A stretch of DNA of 64,000 nucleotides from AP-15 sp963716115 (GTDB taxonomy: Bacteria > Pseudomonadota > Alphaproteobacteria > ATCC43930 > CGMCC-115725), in the NCBI GenBank assembly GCA_963716115.1, contig CAVQSZ010000011.1, forward strand, positions 6,625-70,624, read 5' to 3'. How positions within the stretch are numbered: the first letter of the stretch is position 1; each line of letters begins with the position of its first letter. Position numbers and translations under genes: made by a program. Positions 27,002 through 34,757 of the stretch are shown here, in pieces. The notes under the pieces were generated by a model. It had not been told where the DNA came from, ran no database searches, and worked only from the letters and a program-made list of their open reading frames with translations.

Positions 27002-28323
27002 TGGAGCATCTCCTCCATATAGGCAAACCGGGCGCGCTTGGCGGGCCAGAACGTGCCGTCGGCAAAGCCCGCGCGAAGCTCTTCGCGGCTGTAGCCGAGC
27101 AGGCCCTCGACAATCTCCCCTGTGTGCTGACCGATCAGCGGGCTCGGCAGGCGGTTCGACGCCGGCGTTTGCGACAGCTTGAACGGCGCGTTCTGCACCT
27201 TGCGCAGCCCGAGCGCCGGATGCTCGATCGGCAGGTACATCTGCCGGTGGCGCAGCTGCGGGTCGTGCTCCACCCGGTCCTCGGCGCTTTGCACCGGCAG
27301 GGCGCGGACGCCGGCGGCCTGACAGCGCTCGGTCAGCTCGTACTTCCCCAAGGTCATGCTCCACGCCTCGATGTGGGCGTCCAGTTCCTCCTGGCCGCGC
27401 AGGCGCCCGGCGAGCGTGGCGAAGTCCGGCGAGGCGGCCCATGACGGGGCGCCCATCACCTGCCCCAGCCGCCGCCATTCCTCGTCGGAGCAGCAGACGA
27501 TCACGCACCAATCGTTATAGCCGCCGGGATGCGTGCGATAAGCGTTATGCGGGGCCACCGTCGGGCCGCGATAGTTGTTGTTGAGCGGGGCGCCGGGCCA
27601 ATGCGCGCGGTTGCCGGGGGGATAGCCGGCCCGCCGCGACCCGCGCCCGTTGACGGTGAAGTCGAGCAGCGCCGGGCCGCTCAAGGGAACGCTCGCGACC
27701 ATTTGGGACAGGTCGATGTGCTGGCCTTCTCCGGTCATGTTGCGGTGATAAAGGCCGGTCAGGGCGCACATCGCCCCGTACATGCCGCCGGTGTCGTCCA
27801 TGTACGACCAGCCCCAGCCGGCCGGCGGATGGTCGGGCAGGCCGGACAGAAAGGTCAGCCCCGAGGCCGCCTGGGCGACCGGACCGAACGTGGTGTAATG
27901 GTGATGCCGGCCGGTATGGCCATAGCCTGACATCGACACATAGACGATGTCGGGCTTGATCCGGCGCAGCTCGTCGTAGCCGAGCCCCCATTTGCGCAGC
28001 ACCCGCGAGCTGAAATTCTCGATCACGATATCGGAGACGGCGATCAGCCGCTTGACGATCTCCAGGCCTTTGGCGGTTCGAACGTTGAGGCTGAGGCTCT
28101 TCTTGTTGACGTTGGTGTCGTTGAAGTTTCCCGAGGTGTTCAGGCTGACCTCGAGATTTTGCGGCGTGGTGGTGCTGGGCAGCCTGCCGCGCTCGTTCTC
28201 GGGCCATTCGATTTTTATGACCTCGGCCCCAAGCGCCCCCAGCCAGCGCGTCGCCCACGGCCCGGCCCGCACCCAGCTGAAATCCACCACGCGAATGTCA
28301 TCAAGGGCGCGCGGTCGGGACAT
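26998..28323 (-). CDS. Class III CoA-transferase subunit with catalytic Asp
   Basis: 441 residues, CaiB/BaiF family. It starts 'MSRPRALDDIRVVDFSWVRA' at ATG 28323. 'AEVIKIEWPENERGR' and 'NVNKKSLSLNVRTAKG' are the family's CoA-binding blocks, and 'GWSYMDDTGGMYGAM' holds the candidate catalytic Asp176. It is the first gene of the minus-strand operon CoA-transferase, CoA-transferase, DUF35, thiolase-like. The operon probably activates a dicarboxylic or aryl acid to its CoA ester and then cleaves it. A DHA2 exporter gene begins divergently about 300 bases away. Confidence 0.88.
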   Translation of the reverse strand: MSRPRALDDIRVVDFSWVRAGPWATRWLGALGAEVIKIEWPENERGRLPSTTTPQNLEVSLNTSGNFNDTNVNKKSLSLNVRTAKGLEIVKRLIAVSDIVIENFSSRVLRKWGLGYDELRRIKPDIVYVSMSGYGHTGRHHHYTTFGPVAQAASGLTFLSGLPDHPPAGWGWSYMDDTGGMYGAMCALTGLYHRNMTGEGQHIDLSQMVASVPLSGPALLDFTVNGRGSRRAGYPPGNRAHWPGAPLNNNYRGPTVAPHNAYRTHPGGYNDWCVIVCCSDEEWRRLGQVMGAPSWAASPDFATLAGRLRGQEELDAHIEAWSMTLGKYELTERCQAAGVRALPVQSAEDRVEHDPQLRHRQMYLPIEHPALGLRKVQNAPFKLSQTPASNRLPSPLIGQHTGEIVEGLLGYSREELRAGFADGTFWPAKRARFAYMEEMLQ

Positions 28324-28629
28324 GGCGTCGTTCTCCTGCTGGGGCCAGGCCCGGGAAAGGGCGGCCGCCTCCGGGTTGATCGGCCAAATGTAGACCAGCA
28401 ACCGCGAGCCGCTGCAATGGTTCGGCCCATAAAGACGCCGGCGCGCTTGAAAAGGCCGCCGCGATGGCGAACCATGCGTGCCGGCATTCCTGATCCGCAT
28501 CTGTCGGGAGTTGGATCCGTTTATCGCGCCGCCCGAAAGCCCCTCGCGCCAGCCCGCTCCCCGAAACAGCCGCGGCGCCGGCGGGGAGCGGCCGCCCGCC
28601 GGGCTGACGCCGCCGCGGGAGCGTCGGCG

Positions 28630-30180
28630 GTGAAGGGCGAGGCGTTCGCCCCGGTCCCCAACCGCGGCATGATCACGATCTCGATCATGCTGGCGAACAT
28701 CATGCAGGGCGTCGACAACACGATCCTCAATGTCGCCCTGCCGCACATCCAGGGGAGCCTGTCGGCCTCGCTGGATCAGATCGCCTGGGCGTTGACCTCC
28801 TATATCGTTTGCGCCGCGATCATGATGCCGCTGACCGGCTGGCTCGCCGGCCGGTTCGGCATAAAATACGTCTTTCTGGCTTCGGTCATCGGCTTCACCC
28901 TGGCCTCGGCGCTGTGCGGCGCCGCATCGAGCCTCACCCAGCTGGTTCTCTTTCGCGCGTTGCAGGGGGTGGCCGGGGCCGGGCTGGTTCCGCTGTCGCA
29001 GGCCACCCTCCTGCAGATCAATCCGCCGGAGCGCCACGGGCATGCCATGGCGGTGTTCGGCATCGGCACGATCCTCGGGCCGATCATGGGGCCGGCGCTC
29101 GGCGGCTGGCTGACCTACGACTACAGCTGGCGCTGGATCTTCTACATCAACCTGCCGGTCGGCGTGCTGTGCACCTTGGGCATTCTGGTATTCATTCGGC
29201 GGACCAGCCACGTGCATCAAGAGTCGTTCGATTTCCTCGGGTTTATGACCCTGAGCCTGGGGATCGGCGCCCTCCAATTGATGCTCGACCGCGGCGAGCT
29301 GAAGGACTGGTTCCATTCGGGCGAAATCTGGGTCGAGGCGACGGTCGCCGGGCTCGGCTTCTACCTGTTCACGGTGCACACGGTCACCACCGACGGGCGC
29401 TCGTTCCTCAACCGCGAGCTGTTGAAGAGCGCCAATTTCGTGGCCGGCACCCTGCTGATGTTCTGCGGCGGGCTGATCATGACCGGCACCCTGGCGCTGC
29501 TGCCGACGATGCTGCAAAACCTGATGAGCTACCCGGCGCTGACCACCGGGCTGGTGACCGCGCCGCGCGGCGTCGGCAGCATGGCGGCGATGTTTCTCGT
29601 CGCCCCGCTGATCACCCGGGTGGACAACCGGCTGCTCATTCTGTTCGGCCTGCTGCTGACCGCGGCGTCGATGTGGCAGATGAGCCAGTTCACGCTGCAG
29701 ATGGGCATGGCGCCGATCGTCGTCTCCGGCCTGCTCCAAGGCTTCGGCCTCGGCTGCACCCAGGTGCCGCTGAACATCATCGCGTTGTCGACCCTGCCGC
29801 GCCACATCCTGACCCAAGGGACGGCGATCCGCAGCCTGATGCGCAACCTTGGCGGCAGCATCGGCATCAGCATTCTGGTCGCGACCCTGGCGCAGAATAC
29901 CCAGGTGGTCCACTCGCGCCTCGTTGAAGGCCTGCGGCCGGACAATCCGCTCGCCCAGGCGCCCTATCTGCCGGCGCCGTTCAGCCTGAGCACGCCCGGC
30001 GGGATGGCGGCGCTCAACGCCGAGGTCACGCGGCAGGCCGCGATGGTCGCCTATGTCGATGATTTCAGGCTGATCATGCTGATCGCGATCGTGCCGATGC
30101 CCTTGCTGCTGCTGTTGCGCCCGGAGCGTCGCCGGCCGCGGCCGGCCGTCGCCACCGCAACCGCGGCGGCCGACGACTAG
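28630..30180 (+). CDS. DHA2-family MFS drug/solute exporter (EmrB/QacA type)
   Basis: About 516 residues and 14 membrane segments, as expected for the DHA2 family of proton-driven exporters. N-terminal 'NRGMITISIMLANIMQGVDN' and 'ALPHIQGSLSASLDQIAWAL' are close to EmrB. 'GWLAGRFGIKYVFLASVIGF' is the MFS motif A region, and 'GIGTILGPIMGPALGGWLTY' is motif C of antiporters. I favour GTG 28630, since typical relatives have a few residues before 'RGMITIS'; ATG 28669 is the alternative. No EmrA-like adaptor is present. It is divergent from the CoA-transferase operon. Confidence 0.88.
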   Translation: MKGEAFAPVPNRGMITISIMLANIMQGVDNTILNVALPHIQGSLSASLDQIAWALTSYIVCAAIMMPLTGWLAGRFGIKYVFLASVIGFTLASALCGAASSLTQLVLFRALQGVAGAGLVPLSQATLLQINPPERHGHAMAVFGIGTILGPIMGPALGGWLTYDYSWRWIFYINLPVGVLCTLGILVFIRRTSHVHQESFDFLGFMTLSLGIGALQLMLDRGELKDWFHSGEIWVEATVAGLGFYLFTVHTVTTDGRSFLNRELLKSANFVAGTLLMFCGGLIMTGTLALLPTMLQNLMSYPALTTGLVTAPRGVGSMAAMFLVAPLITRVDNRLLILFGLLLTAASMWQMSQFTLQMGMAPIVVSGLLQGFGLGCTQVPLNIIALSTLPRHILTQGTAIRSLMRNLGGSIGISILVATLAQNTQVVHSRLVEGLRPDNPLAQAPYLPAPFSLSTPGGMAALNAEVTRQAAMVAYVDDFRLIMLIAIVPMPLLLLLRPERRRPRPAVATATAAADD

Positions 30181-30283
30181 CCGCGCCTGCCCCACGCGGC
30201 GGCGTGCCCGGCCGCCGGCCTTAGGGATCACGATCCGATCAGATCGAGCGGCCGTTCTGGAGAGGCTCTGTCAACGCCTCTTT

Positions 30284-30320
30284 CCGCTGTCCCGTGGGCC
30301 TTCAGCCCACGGGACAGCGG
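30284..30320. repeat. Perfect 16-bp hairpin (terminator-like, without T-run)
   Basis: CCGCTGTCCCGTGGGC and its exact complement GCCCACGGGACAGCGG are separated by a 5-base loop, CTTCA. It lies between the convergent exporter and persulfide dioxygenase genes, so it could end transcription from both sides. The lack of a T-run also allows a palindromic repeat element. Confidence 0.8.
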
Positions 30321-30355
30321 GAGCCATGCGGTTCAGCCTCATCGGATCACGCTCG

Positions 30356-31429
30356 CTAGGCGCTGCCGCCTTCGACGGCGTGGCCTTCGGCGCGCCAGCG
30401 CAGCATGCCGCCGTGCAGGTTGGCGACATCGGCAAAGCCGGCCTCGCGCAGGATCACGGTCGCCTGCGCCGAGCGGCTGCCGGCGCGGCACACCGCGACG
30501 ATCGGGCGGTCGCGGCCGAGCTCGCCGGCGCGCTCGGCCAGGGCGCCCAACGGGATCAGCACGGCGCCCCGGATGTGGCCGAGGGGGCCGGTCCACTCGT
30601 CGGGCTCGCGCACATCGAGGACCTGCACCTCCTGGGCATGCTCCTCGAGCCCGTGCGGGTCGATCTCCCAGATGCCGGCAAAGCTGTATCTGAGCGCCGC
30701 CCAGCCCGGACCGGCGGTCAAGTCGACATCGCCGTCGGGCCGGCCGCATTTGAGGTTCGCCGGAACCGCGACATCGAGCTTTTTCGGGTGCGCCAGCCGC
30801 AGATTGCTCATGTAGCCGGTGAAGTCCGCTTCGCCGGCCTCGCCGCCGAGGCGCGGGTTGAAGCGCCGCTCCTCGCGCACGCTGGTCACCGTCAGCCCGC
30901 GGTAATCATGCGCCGGATAGAGCAGGCAGTCGTCGGGCAGGGTGAAGATCTGCTGCTGGATCGAGCGGTACATCGCGTGCGGGTCGCCGCCTTGGAAATC
31001 GGTGCGGCCGCTGCCGCGGATCAACAGGCAATCGCCGGTGAACGCCATGCTGCGGTCGTCGAGCACATAGGTCAGGCAGCCGCCGGTGTGGCCCGGCGTC
31101 TTGCGCACCTGCAGATTGCGCTCGCCGAACGCCACCACATCGTCCGGCGCCAGCCAGCGGTCGGCCCCCGCCGCCCCGCTGTCGGCCGAGAGCGCGATCC
31201 GGCAGCCGGTCGCCTGCTTCAACAGCCAGGCGCCGGTCACATGGTCGGCATGGACATGGGTCTCGAGCGAATAGAGGAGCCTGAGCCCGAGCTCGTCGAT
31301 CAGCGCCGCGTCGCGCCGGACCTGCTCGAAGACCGGATCGATGATCGCCGCGTCGCCGGTTTTGCCGTCGGCGAGCAGATAGGTGTAGGTCGAGGACGAC
31401 GGGTCGAACAATTGCCGGAACACCAACAT
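30356..31429 (-). CDS. Persulfide dioxygenase (ETHE1-like) fused to rhodanese
   Basis: 357 residues in two domains. Residues 1-235 are a metallo-beta-lactamase fold of the ETHE1 type: His58-x-His60-x-Asp62-His63 in 'THVHADHVTG', 'TPGHTGGCL' (H114), 'FTGDCLLIRGSGRTDF' (D133), and 'YPAHDY' (H174). Residues 265-357 form a rhodanese domain with active-site Cys314 in 'AVCRAGSRSAQ'. The first domain oxidises glutathione persulfide to sulfite and the second moves sulfane sulfur, so the fusion couples sulfide detoxification steps. Cytoplasmic; no sulfide:quinone reductase lies nearby. Confidence 0.9.
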   Translation of the reverse strand: MLVFRQLFDPSSSTYTYLLADGKTGDAAIIDPVFEQVRRDAALIDELGLRLLYSLETHVHADHVTGAWLLKQATGCRIALSADSGAAGADRWLAPDDVVAFGERNLQVRKTPGHTGGCLTYVLDDRSMAFTGDCLLIRGSGRTDFQGGDPHAMYRSIQQQIFTLPDDCLLYPAHDYRGLTVTSVREERRFNPRLGGEAGEADFTGYMSNLRLAHPKKLDVAVPANLKCGRPDGDVDLTAGPGWAALRYSFAGIWEIDPHGLEEHAQEVQVLDVREPDEWTGPLGHIRGAVLIPLGALAERAGELGRDRPIVAVCRAGSRSAQATVILREAGFADVANLHGGMLRWRAEGHAVEGGSA

Positions 31430-31501
31430 CGCGAGCCCCTGTCATGCGCCGATGCCGCGGCGCTATCCTATCGCGTCCGCGGACAAAAGGGGAGGCTCGC
31501 C

Positions 31502-31962
31502 ATGGCCGGGATCGTCGTCACCGCGCTCTTCCCGTCGGACCGCGAGCGCTGGGCCGAGCTGTGGCGCGGCTATCTCGACTTTTACCAGACGAGCCTGCCG
31601 CCCGAAATTTACGCCCACACCTGGGCCCGGCTGACCGCCGAAGAAAGCCCGATCCGGGGGCTCGGCGCCCGGCTCGGCGGCGAGGCGGCGCCGCTGGTCG
31701 GGATCGTCCACTATCTCTTCCATGCCCATGCCTGGTCGCCGAAGGAGGTCTGCTACCTGCAAGACCTGTTCGTCGACGGCGCCGCCCGCCGCCACGGCGT
31801 CGGAGCAAAAGCTGATCGAAGCCGTCGCCGCGGTCGCCGCGCGAGCATGGCTGCCTGCGCCTCTACTGGACGACCAAGGAGGACAACGCCACCGCCCGCT
31901 CGCTGTACGACCGCATCGCCCGCTTCAACGGCTTCATCCGCTACGATTACGCGCTCGACTAA
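31502..31962 (+). pseudogene. GNAT-family N-acetyltransferase with two frame disruptions
   Basis: The ATG at 31502 follows GGGGAGG. The N-terminal part 'VTALFPSDRERWAELWRGYL' and 'VCYLQDLFVDGAARRHGVGA' is a GNAT acetyl-CoA-binding domain (R/Q-x-x-G-x-G/A equivalent 'RRHGVGA'). An extra A in the AAAA run near 31808 moves the frame to 'KLIEAVAAVA'. A second change near 31840 leads to 'LYWTTKEDNATARSLYDRI' and the stop TAA 31960. The ancestral chain would be about 152 residues. Broken or mis-assembled; the family is clear. Confidence 0.75.
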
Positions 31963-31981
31963 ATCCGGATCGCTCCGACCG

Positions 31982-32017
31982 CGTAGGGCGGAAAAGCGGC
32001 AGCGCATTCCGCCATCG
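31982..32017. repeat. REP-like sequence, left of the transposase relic
   Basis: CGTAGGGCGGAAAAGCGGCA followed by GCGCATTCCGCC folds into a stem of GGCGGAA-type against TTCCGCC. An inverted near-copy lies at 32494-32526, on the other side of the REP-associated transposase relic. Pairs of such REPs around a RAYT gene are the known arrangement of these elements. Confidence 0.72.
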
Positions 32018-32044
32018 GCGCATATCGCGACGCCTCTATCTGGG

Positions 32045-32488
32045 GCCATGCTGTTGGCATCCCGGACTATCGACGCAACCGCGGATCCCGCGCGCCACCT
32101 GATCTTCTCTAGGGTGATCCTGCGCCACCGGCGCTCCGACCTGCCCCTTACGCACATCGACGCGTTGCGGGATACGGTTCCGCAGGTGCGCGCCCGCGCA
32201 TCTTTCCGCATCGATGCCTCGGGTTGTCTTGCCCGACCACATGCACTGCCCACTGGGGCGAACGCGGTATCTGGCAGCGCCGATACCGGGAGCACGCAAT
32301 CCCCGACGATCGCGACTAAACCGCCCATACGGACTACATCCACTTCAACCCAGTCAAAGCACGGGTTGGTGGACACTCCGGCGGATTGGCGATACCCAAG
32401 CTTCCGGCGCTGCGTGACCGGCGGGCTTTATCCAGCCGATTGGCTCGACGGTGGCGCAGAACCAGCCGAGACCGGAGAGCGACCATAA
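32045..32488 (+). pseudogene. REP-associated tyrosine transposase (RAYT) relic
   Basis: Fragments in different frames match a RAYT (Y1/HUH, IS200-like) enzyme. The HUH-type motif 'VVLPDHMHC' is at about 32222-32248. 'ERGIWQRRYREHAI' and 'DYIHFNPVKA' come next in another frame, split by an in-frame TAA. 'HGLVDTPADWRYPSFRRC' and 'GLYPADWLDGGAEPAETGER' form the C-terminus, to TAA 32488. The stretch between the HUH motif and 'ERGIWQ' lacks roughly 30 residues that relatives have. Flanking inverted REP sequences support the assignment. Clearly dead. Confidence 0.8.
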
Positions 32489-32493
32489 TCTAA

Positions 32494-32526
32494 GCGGCAG
32501 AATGCGCTGCGCTTTTCCGCCATACG
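32494..32526. repeat. REP-like sequence, right of the transposase relic (inverted copy)
   Basis: GCGGCAGAATGCGCTGCGCT followed by TTTCCGCCATACG is the reverse complement of the left REP at 31982-32017, with a few differences. It begins 6 bases after the end of the transposase relic. Confidence 0.72.
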
Positions 32527-32816
32527 CTTGCTACGACTACCCGCTGGACTAAAATGAGGATAGGCCCGATCTATATATTGTGTCTCCCGGGCATGAAGGA
32601 AAGCCGCGCGGTCAAGTATCCGGCCCCGGCCGGACGCTCCCCAAAGCCAAGCCAAAACCGAGCGGCGGGAGGGCCCCCCAGTATGCTCGAACGGTGACCC
32701 GACGACCTTTGAGGATTTTATGCGACCAAGTTCTGAACTGTCGCTGGACGCAAAACCACAACATATTGATTGCCCCAGTTCATCCCGTACACCCTATTTT
32801 TTGTTAGCCGCGCAGT
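32527..32816. other. Intergenic stretch, no gene seen
   Basis: Nothing here looks coding: the one open frame of 75 codons on the plus strand has no ribosome binding site and a composition unlike its neighbours. The GC content falls toward the right, marking entry into the AT-richer cassette that follows. Confidence 0.5.
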
Positions 32817-33128
32817 TTAGCCGTGAGGCCAACCCTCGATAGCAGCGATCACCGCGGCAACGGCGGCGATTGCAGACAAGGCCAGTGTCAAGCAAAACCG
32901 CCAATTTGCACTGCGGGCTTTAACGGCTTCCCGCCACCTAATCCAGTCAAGTAATTCTCTACGTGTGGCTTTCGTATTTGGAAGCTGGATAACAGTTAAT
33001 CCGCTTGTGCCGGAATATCCATCCGTCGAAACCCGTAACAGATCGCGCACCCCTTCCACGCCAAGCAACTGCGAATCTCTTTCCACGTCTAGAGCTAGAT
33101 TTGGCTTTTTCGCTTTTGCAACGAACAT
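32817..33128 (-). CDS. Small protein with C-terminal membrane anchor, third gene of an AT-richer cassette
   Basis: 103 residues from ATG 33128, reading 'MFVAKAKKPNLALDVERDSQ'. The first 70 residues are polar, with 'ELLDWIRWREAVKARSANWR', followed by one hydrophobic segment ('LALSAIAAVAAVIAAI', about residues 80-97) and a short tail. It is therefore a tail-anchored or single-pass membrane protein. The gene begins 19 bases after the stop of the interrupted secreted-protein gene on the same strand. No family recognised. Base composition is lower in GC than the genome around it, suggesting transfer. Confidence 0.6.
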   Translation of the reverse strand: MFVAKAKKPNLALDVERDSQLLGVEGVRDLLRVSTDGYSGTSGLTVIQLPNTKATRRELLDWIRWREAVKARSANWRFCLTLALSAIAAVAAVIAAIEGWPHG

Positions 33129-33371
33129 CGAGCCCTCAGACCCCAAGCTACGGCGCGTGGGCATACGCGCAGTCGTTAATCTTTTTGCACAGACGCACGC
33201 CAACAACTTGGCCAATCGCGGCGAACTTCGCGGAATTTTGGAGGCCCCTAGGGTCAAGCCCCGAATGGGGGTCTCGAAGAAGATAATTGGATGCCTTCAC
33301 TCCCTCACTTGAGCAAGCCCACGTCGCAGCCTCTGCAATCGATTCTGGCGACTCCCCGGACGGTTCAAACC

Positions 33372-33374
33372 TAA
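33372..33374. repeat. Target-site duplication TAA, left copy
   Basis: TAA directly left of the IS end. The second copy is at 34330-34332, directly right of the other end. Joining the flanks through one copy restores the reading frame of the interrupted secreted-protein gene. Confidence 0.82.
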
Positions 33375-34329
33375 GAGGCTGGCTCGAAATGAATGGAGTG
33401 GTTTCAGTCGGTTGTGGGACCCGTGGTGTGTCATAACGCGCGGGGGACGCATCATGTGGACCGAAACCACTCGGCGGCAGTATCGGCGAGAAGATTTGCG
33501 GTATGCAAGCGACATGACCGACGCGGAGTGGGCGCTGATCGAGCGCATTTGCCGGCGGCCAAACCGCTCGGACGACCGCGCCTTGTGCCGCTGCGGGGAG
33601 TTGTGGAGGCGCTGCTGTATCTGTTGCGCACCGCCGCGCCGTGGCGTCTGCTGCCGCGCGATTTTCCTAACCGCTCGACGGTGCAGCGTTATTTCTACGC
33701 TTGGCGGGCCGCACGGCTGTGGGAAACGATCAACTTCCTGCTGCTGCAACAGGCCCGCGAGCGGGCCGGGCGTCAAGCCAGCCCATCGGCCGGGGTGATC
33801 GACAGCCAATCGGTCAAGACCACCGAGAGCGGCGGCCCGCGAGGGTATGATGCCGGCAAGAAGATCAACGGCCGGAAGCGCCACATCATCACCGACACCG
33901 CCGGGCATCTGGTGGCGGCAAAGGTCCACACCGCCGATATTCAAGATCGCGACGGCGCGCCGGCGCTGCTCGCCTCGATCCGCTTCCTGTTTCCCTGGCT
34001 GCGCCATGTCTTCGCCGATGGCGGTTACGCCGGCGACAAGCTGGCGGCGGCGCTGGCTGGACACGGCCGGTGGCAGATCGAAATGGTCAAGCGCTCCGAT
34101 CGCGCCACCGGCTCCAGGGGATGCCACGCCGCTGGCTGGTCGAGCGAACCTTCGCTTGGCTGAACGCAACGACGGGTCGCAAAGACTTCGAGAGGACGAT
34201 CGCCAGCAGCCAGAGTTGGGTTTACCTCGCCTCCGTGCAATTGCTCACCCGCCGTCTCGCCCGCCCCGCATACAACCAATAGACGGGAGCCGCGCTCTTG
34301 TACAAGCTCCACGATTCCTAGTCAAGCTC
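33375..34329. mobile_element. IS5-family insertion sequence, 955 bp
   Basis: The ends are set by the restored host gene and by the 3-base target duplication TAA (33372-33374 and 34330-34332). TNA targets are typical of the IS427/IS1031 groups of IS5. The termini are imperfect inverted repeats: left GAGGCTGGCTCGAAAT against right (reverse complement) GAGCTTGACTAGGAAT, 11 of 16 identical. It carries one transposase gene in plus orientation, opposite to the host gene. Confidence 0.85.
33454..34282 (+). pseudogene. IS5-family DDE transposase, several single-base losses
   Basis: It starts 'MWTETTRRQYRREDLRYASD' and 'MTDAEWALIER', then changes frame near 33547 (expected GCGCCATTTG, found GCGCATTTG) into 'LPAAKPLGRPRLVPLRG'. 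The DDE core is visible: 'SPSAGVIDSQSVKTTESGG' (first Asp), 'HVFADGGYAGDKLAAAL' (second Asp), then after a shift near 34115 'MPRRWLVERTFAWLN' (Glu). Three further one-base losses lie within 34160-34185, and the end is 'LTRRLARPAYNQ' at TAG 34282. Every change drops one base from a doublet. Shifts at several places make a programmed frameshift unlikely, so the copy is probably inactive or mis-assembled. Confidence 0.82.
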
Positions 34330-34491
34330 TAATCGCCGCGCGCCTCACGCAAAGCATGTAGTCGCTGATGGCAGAATCTTTGGTCTCTTGGGCGATTGTC
34401 ATATCCGCTGAAAAGACGAAAGCAAGGAAAATGAATATACGTTTCCAATACATATTAACTTCTCCCTAATGCGTTGATAATTATTCTTCGT

Positions 34492-34677
34492 TTAGTAATG
34501 TGGCGACTTGGGGTGAGATAACTTTGTCGAATTTGCGAGTAAATTTACCTTGACGCCGCCAAGGTCACCCTCGTTCACGTCAACAGGCGGTTGAAAATCG
34601 AACGGTAATATAGTTTCGACGACCCGCGACCCCTCCGGCGTTTCTAAATGTACGACAATGTCGGTTTCGTGCTTCAC
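34492..34677 (-). CDS. Small acidic protein, first gene of the AT-richer cassette
   Basis: 61 residues from GTG 34677, reading 'MKHETDIVVHLETPEGSRVV' and ending 'STKLSHPKSPHY'. AAAAGGAT lies about 10 bases before the start. The sequence is beta-strand-like, with a central acidic turn 'VDVNEGDLGG'. The interrupted secreted-protein gene begins 38 bases downstream on the same strand. It is not similar to any family I know. The low GC content and the tidy spacing to the next gene support it as real. Confidence 0.5.
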   Translation of the reverse strand: MKHETDIVVHLETPEGSRVVETILPFDFQPPVDVNEGDLGGVKVNLLANSTKLSHPKSPHY

Positions 34678-34757
34678 GTTTAGGTATCCTTTTCACCGCT
34701 CAGGACATCGGGTGCTCAATCGTCGGTCGGGCGCCAACTTGCCCGGAGGGCGCGCTG

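Larger units (their letters stand above)
33148..34453 (-). pseudogene. Small secreted protein gene interrupted by the IS5-family element
   Basis: Reading from ATG 34453 (GGGAGAAG 6-7 bases upstream): a signal peptide 'MYWKRIFIFLAFVFS...' with cleavage near 'TIAQ', then 'ETKDSAISDYMLCVRRAAI' up to the insertion at 34330. Removing 33375-34329 and one TAA copy, the same frame continues as 'RFEPSGESPESIAEAATWAC' to 'KKINDCAYAHAP' and stops at TAG 33148. The restored protein has 115 residues, four Cys and a Cys-x-about-27-Cys spacing. This uninterrupted frame across the join is strong evidence both for the gene and for the exact IS ends. With the IS present the frame ends 3 codons inside the element. 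Family unknown; not too short to have been functional. Confidence 0.85.

Noticed and set aside
30284..30320. Classical rho-independent terminator
   Set aside because: The stem is perfect but no T-run follows on either strand, so I list it as a hairpin/repeat with only possible terminator function.
32580..32807. 75-codon plus-strand frame right of the RAYT relic
   Set aside because: No ribosome binding site, Pro/Lys/Arg-rich start, mixed composition and no recognisable motif.
33454..34282. Programmed ribosomal frameshift in the IS transposase
   Set aside because: Members of some IS5 groups use one, but here five separate one-base losses are needed at places without a slippery heptamer, so decay or miscounting is more likely.
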